A stretch of 64,000 bases of DNA from contig NC_088303.1 in the NCBI RefSeq assembly GCF_032854445.1, positions 21,583,501 to 21,647,500 on the forward strand, written 5' to 3'. Origin of the DNA: Liolophura sinensis. Lineage: Eukaryota > Mollusca > Polyplacophora > Chitonida > Chitonidae. A program made the position numbers and the translations under genes. The stretch's first letter is position 1; every line of letters starts with the position of its first letter. Shown here piece by piece: positions 26,401-38,200 of this stretch. The notes under the pieces are model-generated. The model was not told the origin of the DNA. It did not search any database and worked only from the letters and a program-made list of their open reading frames with translations.

Positions 26401-29400
26401 CCTTCCCCTAACCTCTCAGTGATGAGTGCCAAGAGAGGCAGCAACAGGTATCATTTTTGAAGACTTTGGTATGACCCTACCGGAGTTTAATCCAGCGTCT
26501 CAAGATTTCCTCTCTCTTGTGTGGTTCCTGGTGCTCTAAACACTGTTATAACCATGTATCTAGTAGTTTTTATAACAAGCAGAGTATGAAACACCATATC
26601 GTTTTCATTTATTGATTAATTTATTTATTTGGTAGGTGTTTTATACACTGTACTCAAGGATATTTCCTTTATCCAACGACAGCCAACATTATGGTGGGAG
26701 GAAACCAGACAGAACACAGGGAAAACCCACAACCATCCACAGGTTGCTGGCCCTATCATTTTTATATAGTGTGACACTTCAGATCATTTTCCTAATATAA
26801 CAGCAACAAGCTGGATTATAACACTCAGATAGAGAGGAATCCAGAGAAGCTATTTGACAGATTAACAATGGACCAAATACATGCACTATAAAAACGCAGG
26901 ATACATAATGAGCAAAAAACACATTCACCATACCTCTGCTTTTCTGTCAAATAATCGGCCTTGTTTATCAAAATCAGATTGACTTTGTTTGGGTCCACTT
27001 CCTGTACATATGTCTCCAGGTCCGCACACCGAAACAGTAAGGGATTGCGCGCGTCTACGATCTGTACAACAACATCACTGAATGGAAAAAATCGAAAATA
27101 TAAACACTTACGTCGACACACATTTATTCACAACTGTCCAAGTTTATGTAAAATTCCCAGCACTGTCTTTATAAAGTCAAAATGATATCAATAACTGTAC
27201 TGTACAAATTTGAACAGAGATGATAATTTATTCATTTATTTATGTTTGTGTTAATAAAAAGCGCTAAAATGAAGTATATATCAGACGAAAGACTATTAAA
27301 CACTGCCCATGAAAAAAAACCACTGAAGAATCCCACGTTTAAAATACAGTTCTTGGGTTGAAAAAAATGGTCAAGTTATAAGTTAAGTTATTTTATGGAC
27401 AGTGTATCTGAAATATACTTCACATTAGTGATTTCTTTGTCTTTAAGTGTAAAGGAAACAAGAGTGCATATGGCAAACCACCATCATTTGACAAGTCACT
27501 GATGAAACTAAAAGTTCACTGGCCATGGAGACAATAATGTTATTGTTTGTTATGCCTGGCATTCTTTTATGTATTATTTATCTGATTGGTGTTGTATGCT
27601 GTACTCAAGAATATTTTTCACTTAATAGATGGCGACCAGCCTTTGATGAGAGGAACCTGGGCAGAGACCTGGGGAAGTGTGGTAGTTTTGCATACCAGTA
27701 TGTTAATAGGTTGAGTCATGTAGGTTTATTCAGACTTTATGCATTCTAAAAGTGAGATGAACTTACTGCCTCCGTTGAGATTACATCTCTAATACACTTG
27801 GGTGAGTGAGTGCTTGGGGTTTAACGTCGTACTCAACAATTTTTCAGTCATATGACGACGAAGGAATCATTAGGGTGCATGTACGTGTAATGTGCCTCCT
27901 TGTTGCAGGACGGATTTCCACCGCTCTTTTATTTAGTGCTGCTTCACTGAGACGATTTACCGAAGGCAAGTAAGCCGCCCCGCCTGAGCCATTATACTGA
28001 TACAGGTCAACCAGTCGTTGCACTATCCCCTTCATGCTGAACGCCAAGCGAGGAAGTTACCACTTCCTCTTTTAAAGTCTTAGGTGTGACTCGATCAAGG
28101 ATTGATCCTGGATCTACTGGTCCCGAAGCTAATACACTTGGGCGCCATACTTTTAACAACATCGACGTCGAAAGCGAGTCTGGTGCATTATGTCATCTGA
28201 TCTGAGATGACTACTTTCTCTTTATATAAGTAACTGCGCTTGATGGCGAACGTACCAAACTTTTGAGCAGTGTGATATTAACAGGCGTTCGTTCATGGGT
28301 ATTATCATCATCATGCTCAAGCTGAACCATGGCAATTTAAATACATTTACACACTTACCACTTGAAACTGCATAACCAAATTCACAGGGGACACAAAAAT
28401 ACTAATCGTGATTCATTGTGCTCTCAATGCGGGATAACCCAAGGCGTAAGCGGACACACAAGATGTTTACCATGCCCACTCGGTTAGACTGCAATGACAT
28501 CTCTTATCTCACATGCTGCACGAAGAGCGGTGACCTGCTTTGCCTTTAACTCTATAGAAACGCCACCGCTGGCCTTGGCATACGCGATTACTTCTTCTAA
28601 CTCTCTTTACATGCCGTCTTCCGTGGGCGCCACCAAGTGAATATTCATTACCTAATATATGAGTAATTAGTTCATTTCTATTTTGGATGTTTTTGATTAA
28701 TTCAGATGCCGGTAGTTGCTTAATTTTATACCACTGATACAGATTTAGACTCAAGGAATCTGAAAATACTTATTTCATATCTAATACTCCTCTATCAACA
28801 ATTATCCCCAAATTTTGGGGGAGATCACTGAACTGATGGCGCCCATCTATACACGAGCCTTGTCTCAGTACCGCAGGATCAAGTAAAAGGGGGCGTGATT
28901 TTGAATAAGACTTTATGCAGACTTTTCTAATTGCTGAGTTGCAGAGTTAACTCCCCTTACCTTCTTTCAATAACTCTCCACAACTGCCTCCAGAAATCAA
29001 GATTTTTCTCATAGGGTGTTAGGTGAATATTCTCTACTTCCTGCAGTCTTTGGTGAGAGATAGGAGAGAAAGACAGTATCATTTATTTATGTGAACATCT
29101 GAATTTAAAATCAATGCATCAAATGATAAGTGACCCAATGAAAGTGTCATCAAATGAACCATTAATCATTTAATACAGAACATTATTCCAAATATGATCT
29201 ATCTATTTTCTATTATAAAAAAAATCTTCAGATAACAATCTAATGAACATCAACCCAAAAAATATGCATGGATTACATTTTTCAGATATTTTTTCTTAAC
29301 ATGTTCTTCAACATGCTGTATGGATAAACCATAGAAAGAGGAAAACAATACTCCTTTAACAAAGTGTCTTTGAGATAAAAACCTTGGACTGCAAATGGTC

Positions 29401-30598
29401 GTGGGTTTCCCGCGGGCTCTGCCCATTTTCCTCCTCCTTAAGGCTGGACACTGCCATATAAGTGAGATATTCTTCAGTTTGGCATAAAACACCAATCAAA
29501 TAAATAAATAAAAATCTTAGGCATACTCAGCTAAACCCCTTCTCCATGTGAGAAATGTATGCCTCTCCCTGGCATCCAGCTCTTCTGCTGTTGTTGTCAC
29601 ATCCCATGCAGGTCTGAGAACAAACAAAAACAAGACAACTGTCTAATTTATCACATATGTAGCACAACCACAAAATATATACATCTGAACGCATGAAGCA
29701 TGGAAGTTATCCACAAATCAAAACACTGAAAAAAAAGATGTCTGCACTAAATCTGGACTGAAATTTATGATAAGTCCATGATGTCGGTAATTTTGATCAG
29801 ATACATACCTGCGGGGAATTCGTAAAAGCTGTCTATGCCTGTCCTGAGCATCCTTAACCTGCTGGAGCTCGTCTTTAGACAAGATACCACTATTTCTTGC
29901 GGGGTCCACAAAAGTTACATTCAGTTTCTCTAAAAAATTGAAACATATAAACATATAAAGAATTTAATATGATATATTAAGAATTTAAGAATATATAAAC
30001 ATTTAAACATGAGCAAATAAATCCAAAGCAAAACGGAATGAAATGCCGTGACATCTAGTAAGACAATGTTTCGCTTGAAAGAAGTTTGTCAAAACAATTT
30101 CACACTTACACACTAAAAGCGTTTGGATGTTATGATACAAGATATATTCTACATTATTTTCAATGCTCTTATCACCTTCCAGAATGTAGAAGATTTGTTC
30201 CATCAGTAAGCATTTCACAGTATAGACCAACTAGCATGATTGGCAGACAACGTTCTGCCAGTCAGCAAATCAGACTTTTTACGCCTAAACCACTAAAATA
30301 CTTTCACATGAAAAGCTTGATAAGACAAAAATAGATTTTGTTTTCAACAATGTGGTCAGGCTTGACTTTAATGAAGTTGTAAAGTGGTAGAAGCCAGCAG
30401 TCATGTGGACATCTTGCTACATCAATCCAGCTAATGTATGTACATGCTATTAAAGGAGACTATATACTCACCAGCAGTAAACTCTGTTCCTGCCAACTCT
30501 GCGGTAGCCAGAAAATCGTCCAGGTTACTCTGTTCAGTCACTGATTGCAAGTTGAGCCGTCCCCAGTCATATCCATCAGATAATTCACTGGTGTGCAA
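17414..30598 (-). CDS. LSG1: LSG1, large subunit GTPase 1 (first exon not found)
   Basis: LSG1 is a cytoplasmic GTPase that drives release of the export adaptor NMD3 from pre-60S subunits. Fourteen exons join in frame (5' to 3'): 30598-30472, 29929-29809, 29613-29527, 29047-28961, 27077-26934, 25664-25586, 24989-24495, 23295-23194, 22526-22383, 21962-21839, 21270-21191, 20590-20465, 18353-18306, 17614-17414. They give 654 codons plus TGA. The circularly permuted G-motif order is visible: G4 NKAD (exon 27077-26934), G5-like FWSAL (25664-25586), G1 GYPNVGKSS (23295-23194), G3 DCPGL (22526-22383). The 495-bp exon encodes the acidic Ser/Glu insert typical of the family. The C-terminus has GKPWKKHNNRNKKEKSRR, close to the human tail. 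Human LSG1 is 658 aa, so about 34 N-terminal residues are missing; no exon for them was seen up to 32.3 kb. All introns are GT-AG except the AT-AC intron at 21963-22382. Confidence 0.95.
17978..18231 (-). mobile_element. SINE, main family, in the last LSG1 intron
   Basis: On the minus strand it runs from GGGGGCCTCTGTGGCCGAG (18231) through the body (TTCCTCCCACC-type region) to a tail AGGCACCAATCAAATG at about 17980. It is diverged, with B-box decay. Confidence 0.8.
18590..18870 (+). repeat. diverged direct duplication, about 165-bp unit
   Basis: GTGGTCTTTGATATGCAAAT .. TGGCTGAGCAAATGTTGAGCT is followed by GTGGTCTTTGATTTGCAAAT .. TGGCTGAGCAAATACTCAGCT. It lies in an LSG1 intron between exons 20465 and 18353. 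Confidence 0.65.
19847..19891. repeat. inverted repeat, 13-bp arms
   Basis: CACTGCCTATATA (19847-19859) and its exact reverse complement (19879-19891) enclose a 19-bp loop. It lies in an LSG1 intron and no role is evident. Confidence 0.7.
21000..21180 (-). mobile_element. SINE relic
   Basis: On the minus strand a B-box-like GAGTTCAAAGCC precedes a diverged body. The far end has TGGTTAGTGGTAAAATACTC near 21010-21030. It is too decayed to place in a subfamily. Confidence 0.35.
21963..22382 (-). other. U12-type AT-AC intron in LSG1
   Basis: The reading frame of the flanking exons joins as PPVSV/VCQRIPRE, matching human PPVSLVCQNIPRH in length, only if this 420-bp segment is removed. It begins ATATCCTT (22382-22375), the U12 AT-AC 5' splice consensus. 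It ends GCAC/ (AC at 21964-21963), and TCCTTAAC, the exact U12 branch-site consensus, lies at 21981-21974 with its last A 12 bases from the intron end. No AG acceptor lies in the right frame: an in-frame TAA precedes the required codons. The intron has no GT donor that restores the conserved residues. Confidence 0.92.
22580..22797 (+). mobile_element. SINE, main family, decayed, with (GAT)n
   Basis: Body and tail are recognisable: TGGTTAATGGGTTTCCCC, CATAATGCTGGCCACCGTTG, AGTCTTGAGCACCGTG, AACTCCAATCCAATAAAT. A short GATGATGATGAT run at about 22637-22653 sits where the B-box region should be. Confidence 0.75.
23420..23552 (+). mobile_element. SINE, main family, internally deleted
   Basis: The A-box region reads TGGCTGAGTGGTTAGCGCG. 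A B-box GAGTTCATGTCC and TGGCTCCCTCTCCCGTCGT follow, and the sequence then jumps straight to TATAAGTGAAATATTCTTGA. The middle of the element is missing. Confidence 0.75.
23870..24215 (-). mobile_element. second SINE family, nearly full
   Basis: On the minus strand the tRNA-like head is at the high end (TGCCTAATGGTTAGAGC, then GGGATCAAACCC as B box). The body contains ACTTCGGCGGCATGGACTCA, and the tail ends ..GTTAAACCCCAAGC near 23870. The same body occurs at 26205-26535. Confidence 0.75.
25825..26087 (-). mobile_element. SINE, main family, full length with 14-bp target duplication
   Basis: On the minus strand the element runs from the head (GGGTCTCCGTGGCTTAGTTGG at 26084-26064) through B box GAGTTCAAGTCC to an (ATAA)n-type tail at 25825. 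The direct repeat CAATGACATTATTA flanks it (25811-25824 and 26088-26101). It lies in an LSG1 intron and reads in the same direction as the gene. Confidence 0.92.
26205..26535 (-). mobile_element. second SINE family, diverged copy
   Basis: It shares the internal blocks of the 23870 copy: GTGAGTCCATGCCGCC(G/A)AAG, GAAGTAT(C/T)ATGCCAAAGA, CAGTG(C/A)TGAGTG, and TTTGGTATGACC. The tail side is GGGTTTTATGTTGTATTTAA. It is older than the main family copies. Confidence 0.7.
26622..26751 (-). mobile_element. SINE fragment, 3' part
   Basis: It contains the tail and body of the main family on the minus strand: CCAGCAACCTGTGGATGGTT at the high end and CACCTACCAAATAAATAAAT at the low end. It is 5' truncated. 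Confidence 0.8.
27575..27680 (-). mobile_element. SINE fragment, 3' part
   Basis: The tail (ACACCAATCAGATAAATAAT on the minus strand) and adjacent body are recognisable. The element is cut off before the head. Confidence 0.7.
27803..28128 (-). mobile_element. second SINE family copy with 14-bp target duplication
   Basis: CTAATACACTTGGG flanks the element (27789-27802 and 28129-28142). The low end is the tail side (GTGAGTGAGTGCTTGGGGTT on plus). The high end carries GGATTGATCCTGG, remnant of the tRNA-like B box. The internal part contains the GAGCCATTATACTGATAC block also found at 13470. It lies in an LSG1 intron. Confidence 0.9.
29385..29512 (+). mobile_element. SINE fragment, 3' part
   Basis: ATGGTCGTGGGTTTCCCGCG, then ATATAAGTGAGATATTCTTC and AAAACACCAATCAAATAAAT are the body and tail of the main family. 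It lies antisense in an LSG1 intron. Confidence 0.85.
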
Positions 30599-31997
30599 CT
30601 GTCAAAATTGTTAACATTTATACATGTGTTAGGCATTACAACAAAATATTCAGATCCTAGATTTAATTCATACCGTTTCTTCCTTTGTTGTGACATGTTG
30701 TTGTAGTGTACTCCATGTATGGTCAATGAACTCAAAACTTTCAAAAGTTCATGCAGTAAATACTAAAAAAAAAAACACTACACGCTCATTGACTTCCATG
30801 GCTGTTGAACTAGGGAACACTTCCCTTAGAAAGTGTTCTGTCAAAATGTAGTGTAAAGTGACACCTGCTTCCTGATTTGCGCAGAAAACAAAGGGGCATA
30901 ATAGAAATAAAAAAATCTAATGAGGGACCATGCACACATCCCCCAAAACAGAATAATCTCCATTACACTTATAGCTGTAAAGCTAAGACAAACAGCAGTA
31001 AGAATATATGACCCCTTGAACAGTTTGTCTTCTGGCATCCTATTGTCGATATTTCTAAACTAAGGGGCGGAGAAGACAAGATGGGGTAAGACATCTCTTC
31101 TAAATGTCCAATTTCATTCTATTATAACATGTCCTTATTACTGTAAAAATGTATATTAAAGCGTGTCACTTGAAATACCATATCTTTATGCAAGGGTAAA
31201 GGCTCGCACTTTGCAATTCGGGATTGGCCGGAAGTGCCATAAGCCTTCATCGTGACATTCGATGATGTGCAGTAAGGATCTGTAATGCCTACATGTATCA
31301 TGGGCAGATTGTAAACCAACTCCTGACTAAGCTACTAATACTTCTGCCCCAAGACTACCGACCACGTGTGACATAAGCAGTGCGCCCACAATGGCAGGTA
31401 CAAATGAAAGCGTGAACAGAGAAGAGGTTTTAAAGAATCTGTTCATGAAAATATTGTTCAAAATGAGCTTATCATGCAAAAAACAACTAGCTGTGGACCA
31501 CGAGAGAACGACTTAATGTATGGATGTAGGTGAATAAAAAGATACTGTGGGTAATTCAGCGTTAGCAACGTTGTTTGAAAACTCTTAATAATTTTAAATG
31601 GAGCGACATCTGACTAGAACTGCAGCATGCCGTCATGTTTATCACAATATCTGCTGCAAGTCCTAGTCAGACAATTCGGACTAAAAAAATAAACGATATG
31701 CAAAATATACTTACAAATGATTCCCCGGATTTGTTTACATTTTTCCCAAATCTGGACCGAATAATCGATTTTCCTAACTTGGGTCTTGACCTTTCTTTTT
31801 ACCCATATTGTCTCGAGAGTTTGGTGAATATTTCTACAATGGCAGTAGTTAAAAATTATCCAAACTGAAGAAATTCACGTGTTGTTGCACAACCATATTT
31901 CTTGTGTTTTCTTGTCTTTTACTACAGGAGAGCGATATAGAAGGGAAATAACTGCGTGATTATTCTGGCTTTGAAACAATATTAGGCTCCCTGGAAC

Positions 31998-32061
31998 AGT
32001 GTCCTTTTCGGCGATAGTATCAAAATATATATATTTTGATACTATCGCCGAAAAGGACACT
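31998..32061. repeat. perfect 64-bp palindrome
   Basis: The two 32-bp halves are exact reverse complements with no spacer, centred between 32029 and 32030. The outer arm reads AGTGTCCTTTTCGGCG and the centre is an alternating AT run. Symmetry breaks at 31997/32062. It lies about 230 bp upstream of the ATAD3 start. Confidence 0.97.
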
Positions 32062-32159
32062 ATCACAAATTTCTTTATCAGCCATTAATCATAGTTGCAA
32101 TATACACCTTATATAATTACCCCCCAAGGGTAGATCACTGTAATGAACATATTGCTGTG

Positions 32160-32175
32160 CCACCAGAGGCCGCTA
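32160..32175 (+). promoter_or_regulatory. CTCF-core-like motif
   Basis: CCACCAGAGGCCGCTA differs from the usual CTCF core CCACNAGRKGGCGCTA-type consensus at one strongly preferred position. The preceding bases do not extend the match. It sits 114 bp before the ATAD3 start codon. Confidence 0.3.
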
Positions 32176-32288
32176 GTAACTGACCGCCATCACGCATGTG
32201 TCGTGGACTACACGTGAGTTTGGTGAATGTTTGATAGTTGACCGTCACCGATGTTGTAAACAGTTTTTAGGGATAAAACGATAGTTTT

Positions 32289-35200
32289 ATGATGTCGTGG
32301 CTGTTTGGCATGAACAAGGGCCAGCCGGGGGCAGGTGACATACCCGGGTTACCGCTTCCTCCTCCCCCACCCTCGGGGGGAGATGATGGGAAAGGAGGTG
32401 GGGATGCGAAAATCGGAGACAAATCGGGCTACAGATTCGATTCAGCCGCCCTCGAAAGAGCTGCACAGGCCGCTAAAGAGTTGGAGAGTTCTAGTAAGTC
32501 ATACGGTTCACACCACACTGAATAACTGCAGTCTGACGTGCAATTGTGCAAAGATCTGGTGCACTGGGTAGCAAACATTCATCTTACGTCAAACTGACTC
32601 CTTCGTTCCTTGCCAGTCAATGACGTTCTGATGCAATGAGTGATCTTTATGTCCAATGTCATTCATGCATTTTAAAACACAGCATAACAGGACGGACTAT
32701 TGCAGTAATTCAAACGTAGTTTAACTTGTTGAATTTCCACTACTAGCCAGTGTAAAAAGAAATTAAAAAGAGAAAGAAAAGAAAGTAAGTCCCACTGACA
32801 ACATGACCATGTCGTCCCATCAAGATCATTTTGTAGATGGACTTGGTGTGGGATGCAGGTCAAAAAACCTACTAGCCATAAGGCTCACTTTGTGCCCGCT
32901 TGATGTTTGTTAGAATGCCCATTTGTGCATTCTTTACGTTAGTTGACAACTTGACATGTATGGACAAAAATCGCTCTGTCCCGTTACCATGTGTTCACTT
33001 AGCACATAAAGATAATGCAGGAGAGTTGACTGATGTAAGGTGTCCGTTTATGGTCATGCCATATCGCTCTGCTCAGAAAATGTCCCATCACACAATGCGT
33101 TACACGTCATTACATTTCTTAACAGATGAACATAAAAAATGATTTGAGACTGAGCATATCTGCATGCTACACTTGCGTGTATCAGTGGCAAGCAGACGTG
33201 AAAGATAAAGTGAGAAGGTGTAAGAAAATGAGCATCAGTAGATGATACTACAGCTACAGTGTAATAACTGGGAATTACAGCATGTGAAGCAACAAAAAAA
33301 TGTGCAAAGCGTGCATAAATTTTTATTGTCAGAAAAATGCCGTTTTTGACTTATTAAGCAGAATTTTATATTAATTTTCACGTTATTTAATGGGGGGTTC
33401 CTTGGCCTGGTGGTTTAACAGTGTGCTAGCACAGCACAGTGACTCGGGAACCTCTCACCATTGTGATCGCTCTGAGTAGCCCAGTATGTGCATACTTTAC
33501 ACATAAAAAGAATGCAGTTGCTGGCACTTTGACTTAATATATTAGCTCGTTTCGATAGGGGAAGGCCTACATTCTCGATGTGCTGCTGCAAAGGTATGAT
33601 GTTAACTAATGTCTTGATGAGTATTTGAATTTAAAGTATTTGTAAAGCATTTTCAAACTTGATGGACCAGTCAACATACTGAAATACAAGTAACAGTGAT
33701 CGTATGTGTGTTTCCAAGTTTAATTGCAACAATTTTTAATTTGTTTTAATCCTATTGTATGAATCTCACTCAGTATGAAACTGTACCTATTAAAATATTT
33801 GTGTATTTTTAATTGGTTTGATATAATTGTGAGTATGTTTTACGTTTTTCCCTTTCTTTCCAGAACACGCGAAAGACGCACTGGAATTAACTAAACTGCA
33901 GGAGCAGTCAAAACAGTTGGAATTCCAAGGCAAAATAAAGGTACAAAAAATCAGTGGATAGAAAAATTTGAAACTAATGACAACACCTATAATTGTGATA
34001 TTAAACTCAACCCTAAACTGTGTTATTTATCCAGGCTATTTAGGATGAAGGAATCATTAAATAACATGTTAGTTTTAACAGTCCCAAAATGTGTGCAATA
34101 TTTTAGAGAAAGGGATTAACTGAGAAGAATTATTAGAAGCTATTTGAGTAGTATCAGTATGTCGTACAAAAATTGAATTCTTTTCCATATGGCCTCGGCA
34201 TATTTGGGTTCACATTGCATATTCATCATGTGGTCAGTTGATAATGTGCTTCACTGAGATTTCCAGTCCACGTGGTACTGTCTTATATAAAATATATTAT
34301 CCTCAATGACCATGTCTTTAAGAAGGTACAGAACAGTAGAGCAGCTATGTCGGACACAGTCCCGGTTGCCAGTCCCAGCAATGAAATTGTGTGAAATACT
34401 TGGACGGGTTTGATAAGGATGATTTTCCAATAATGTCTACTGGCCTTGATAGGGCCACAGCTGCCTCAAAACACTTCACCATAGACGTAAAACCTGCCAC
34501 AGACCCTAAACTGACCACAGGTCTGCGGAAAAAGTTCTCTTTGTCACCCTCAAAGAAGGGCAAGCAAAGCATGTGCTGGAAATTTTATCTCTAATACTCT
34601 CGCACAAAGACCACATGGTGTTGAGAGTTTGATTGAAGGGGACATGTTGACTCTCCCAAGAAAGACTCGGTGTGCGCTCTTCGTAGAACAAATTGGATAG
34701 GTCACTAGAGTTTACTTTGCCAGAGCAGGCAAGCTGCGATGCATTTAGCGAGGCCAGCTCTGGCTTTGAAAAGCTGCTTGAGCTTTGTATCGAACTCGGA
34801 CATGATGACTTATTTGCCATAGGTGTGTTGAAGTTGAATAACGAGAACTGTTTGGATTTTAGAGATATTTTTACAAATATTCTAAGCGAATGGAGCTCCC
34901 TTAGGTTCATAGAAAAAGCTGTAACAAGACACACCAGTGTGCTTATGCTCATTGAGCAACATACCAGGGACTGTTACAAAGTGGTTGTTGCATTGGGGTA
35001 TCAAGGATCCAACTGGTAACGGGTGATCTGCAATAGACAGAAGGTCTGTGAGGTTGTACATGGTGTATGATAGTCAGATACTAGTAGTCCTGATCAGTAA
35101 ACCAGCAGTATGGTTCCCTCCCTACTCAATGACAACAGAATTTTTCGTTGAACAGACGTGGTCATTGAGACGAACATGGTTTATACAGGACAGTAGCACA

Positions 35201-38200
35201 TGGACCAGAAGTCTTGAAGAAGCATGTTATCAGCTGACTGCATGATGAATATGTAATGTGACCCGCAAGGCCGCGGCCTTGTGTACTCAAAGATTTCCTC
35301 TCATCCTGCACACCTCTCCCGAGATGCTGGTATGAGAGGGGAGATTTTCTGCTTGATGTCACCCTACAACACACTGATAAGGTATAACCCCAGATGTTGC
35401 TGTATTGTGACACTTGGGCATCTTTCTAGCAAATCTGCTCGATTCAGTGCTACTACAGGAATTTTTAGCTCACCTATACAAAGTACAAGCGTAGCTAATG
35501 TCATACCCTGAGCATCAGGGAAAAGAAATGTTAAACAAAATCGTATGGGTGCTATCTTGCAGGTATTGAGGTCAGGGTTTGCACCCATATGTAGAGCACA
35601 ATAAAACAAGGTACGGGGGGAATGGGGTGTATTCCATGGTTTATTCAGTGTGTACATTTTAATTACTGTAAATTACCAAATTCACAATTGCAGTACTTTA
35701 TGTATTGAGCTGAAGTTTAGCATTCGTGTCTCCTACAGGTTGAGCTTTTTGGTAACTTTGCTACCAAATCTAAGTTTCACCTTATCTTACCCAAACTGAA
35801 CCACATATGCCTAATATAATAAAGTTTTTCATATATTTTAGAAGATTTTAATATCACTTCTATGCAAATTAGAAAATCCTGTTAAGCAATATGACTTATA
35901 TATATTATAAAAGTATAATTTATGCTGAAACCAGAGATGGTCGTGGGTTTCTTGAGCCAGATTTCCTCCCGCCATAAGGTTGGGTGCCATCATAGAAGTG
36001 AAATATTCTTGAGTACGGCGTAAAACACCAGTGAATTAAGTAAATAAATAATTTACGCTGATTTCAGGAATATGAAGCTCATATGGAACAGCTCAAGGTG
36101 GAGCAAGTCCGTGCTGCCCAGGAAGAGAAGAGAAAAACACTGGCAGAGGAAACTAAACAACATCAGCAGAGGGCGCAGTATCAAGATCAGTTGGCACGGA
36201 AACGATATGATGACCAGCTCATACAGCAGGTTAGTTTGCTTGATTATCTCCCTTTGCTGGTTGGAGCATTTGCATTGCATTGTTGACACATGTGGTAAAT
36301 TCTTCCGAGCTCTGCCTTGTTTCCTCCACACATAAGTACAAAAAAAGTTCTGGTAGATGGTTTTAATAATAACTCTTATAAAATAAGTAAACAGGCTGTT
36401 TGCTTAGTCATTGTGTGACAGATTGTTCTTCTCATTTAGGCTAGGATGCAGGAAGAACAGCTCAGAAAACAGGAGGAATCTGTCGCCAAACAAGAACAGA
36501 TGCGCAAATGTGAGTTCATTAACCACTCAGAGGGCATAGATCCCTTGTGGCTCTGTAGTTGTTAGCATGAACAATAATTCACTTGATTACAGTTATTACA
36601 TGCAGAGGATTGCAGACTATTTTATACAGTATCTGATGTGCAGTGATAAAATCTAAAAGACAGAAGGTGCATGTAGGCAAAACAGTGGCAGTGTAAACAG
36701 AGAATAGGATTCAAACAGAGCAAAGTTTTGACTAAAAAACTACAAGCAATCTTCATACTTTTTGTCACTTTGAAGAAGCTTTTCTGTCCTCATGTTTGAA
36801 AATTTATTTTTTGAGAATATTACACTCCCTGTAAGATATGTACAGTTTGTGCTTTTCTAGTATATTTGTTTTTATTTATTTTTTATTTATTTAATTTTTC
36901 TTTTTAGCCACAATGGAATATGAAGCAGACTTGAAGCATAAGAATAAGATGAAGCGAATTGAAGCCGAGTTACGAGGGAAGGCTCAGGTGGATCGTGAGA
37001 ACCAGGACCTAATCCGAGAACAAATCCGCCTCAAGGCCGCGGAACATCGACAAACAATCCTGGAGTCCATTAAGTAAGAGACACTATCTTTAACAGACAG
37101 GGTTCTGTGTTCAAAAGTCAGCGGTTTAAAACAAACTGATCTCAAAGCATTCCCTGTTCTCTATGAATTGTTGAATATTTGTATATTTGATTGTTGAAGC
37201 ATTATTGATTGCCTACTGTATGAAAAAGACATAGAAACAACGCTAAAGCCAATCACAATTCATTTTGTTCCCTTTTAATTTTGTGAATAACTAATATATA
37301 TGTGTATATATATATCAGCTTAATGACTTGTATACAGTACATGCATCCAGAAAAATGCTAAATGTATGTTTTCTGCAAGACAGAATATAAATATTTACAT
37401 CTTAAGGGGAAAAAATAAATATCCTCCACAAATTCAGTAACATAATTCATAGTAGTTTGAAGACTGAAATGATTTTGTTGGAGGAAAAGACCTTGAGGTA
37501 TAAAAATAGAAGTATGCATCACTAAATAGACCACTTAAAACTATGCAGAAATATACATTCATTTATTTTTTTAGATTTTGGAGAGGAGAGTTAAAGGCAT
37601 TCAAACATTTGAATTCTAAGGTGGGCTTCATGGACCATACTATCAGAGTTTAGGAACTCTGACGTCACAGGGAGTTTTTCCATCTCTAATAATGACACTG
37701 AACGTTGGAATAACCCTTTTCACTCATGATTAAAAGATTCCCAAAAATTCCTTCTGTCTGGTGAACATCACGTAAAAAGGTGATGTGACATCAGAGTTCC
37801 TAAATACGGTCCATATGGCTCATAAAACTCAACTTACTATTCGGATATTTGAATGCCTTTCAACACTTTTTAAAGAAAATCTGAAAAAATCAGTGAAAGT
37901 ATTTTTACACATAGTTTTCATTTGTTGGTATGGTGCTACTTCACATTTTAGCTTTCTTTTACTTTAAGGTTGGGGAACATTTGAACTTCAGAGAAGTTAT
38001 AAAATAACGCTGTCCGAATCAGGTAACATTCCTCTAATATGTCAGAACAAGCACTGTCTGTGGTCTAATACATGTATGGATCCAGTGTATAACCTTTAGC
38101 TTGAGGTAGCTGTAAGATTTGACATCACTCAGTGCCCATTGTCTGTTTATCCTTCAGGACAGCAGGCTCAGTGCTTGGCTCCGGCTTTCAGACCTTCATT

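Larger units (their letters stand above)
30599..32288. promoter_or_regulatory. divergent intergenic region between LSG1 and ATAD3
   Basis: LSG1 reads leftwards from this interval and ATAD3 rightwards, so both promoters are expected here, along with the missing LSG1 first exon. I scanned the minus strand for a start codon followed by the basic N-terminus typical of LSG1 and found none. An E-box CACGTG lies at 32211-32216. A 42-codon plus-strand frame at 31391-31516 is not supported by anything else. Confidence 0.5.

Noticed and set aside
34506-34952. 148-codon minus-strand ORF in ATAD3 intron 2
   Set aside because: It overlaps the more protein-like plus-strand frames and has no splice or homology support; kept only as part of the relic entry.
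38100-38123. let-7-like string TTGAGGTAGCTGTAAG in ATAD3 intron 5
   Set aside because: Only the seed matches; the downstream bases differ from let-7 and no pairing arm for a precursor hairpin is visible.
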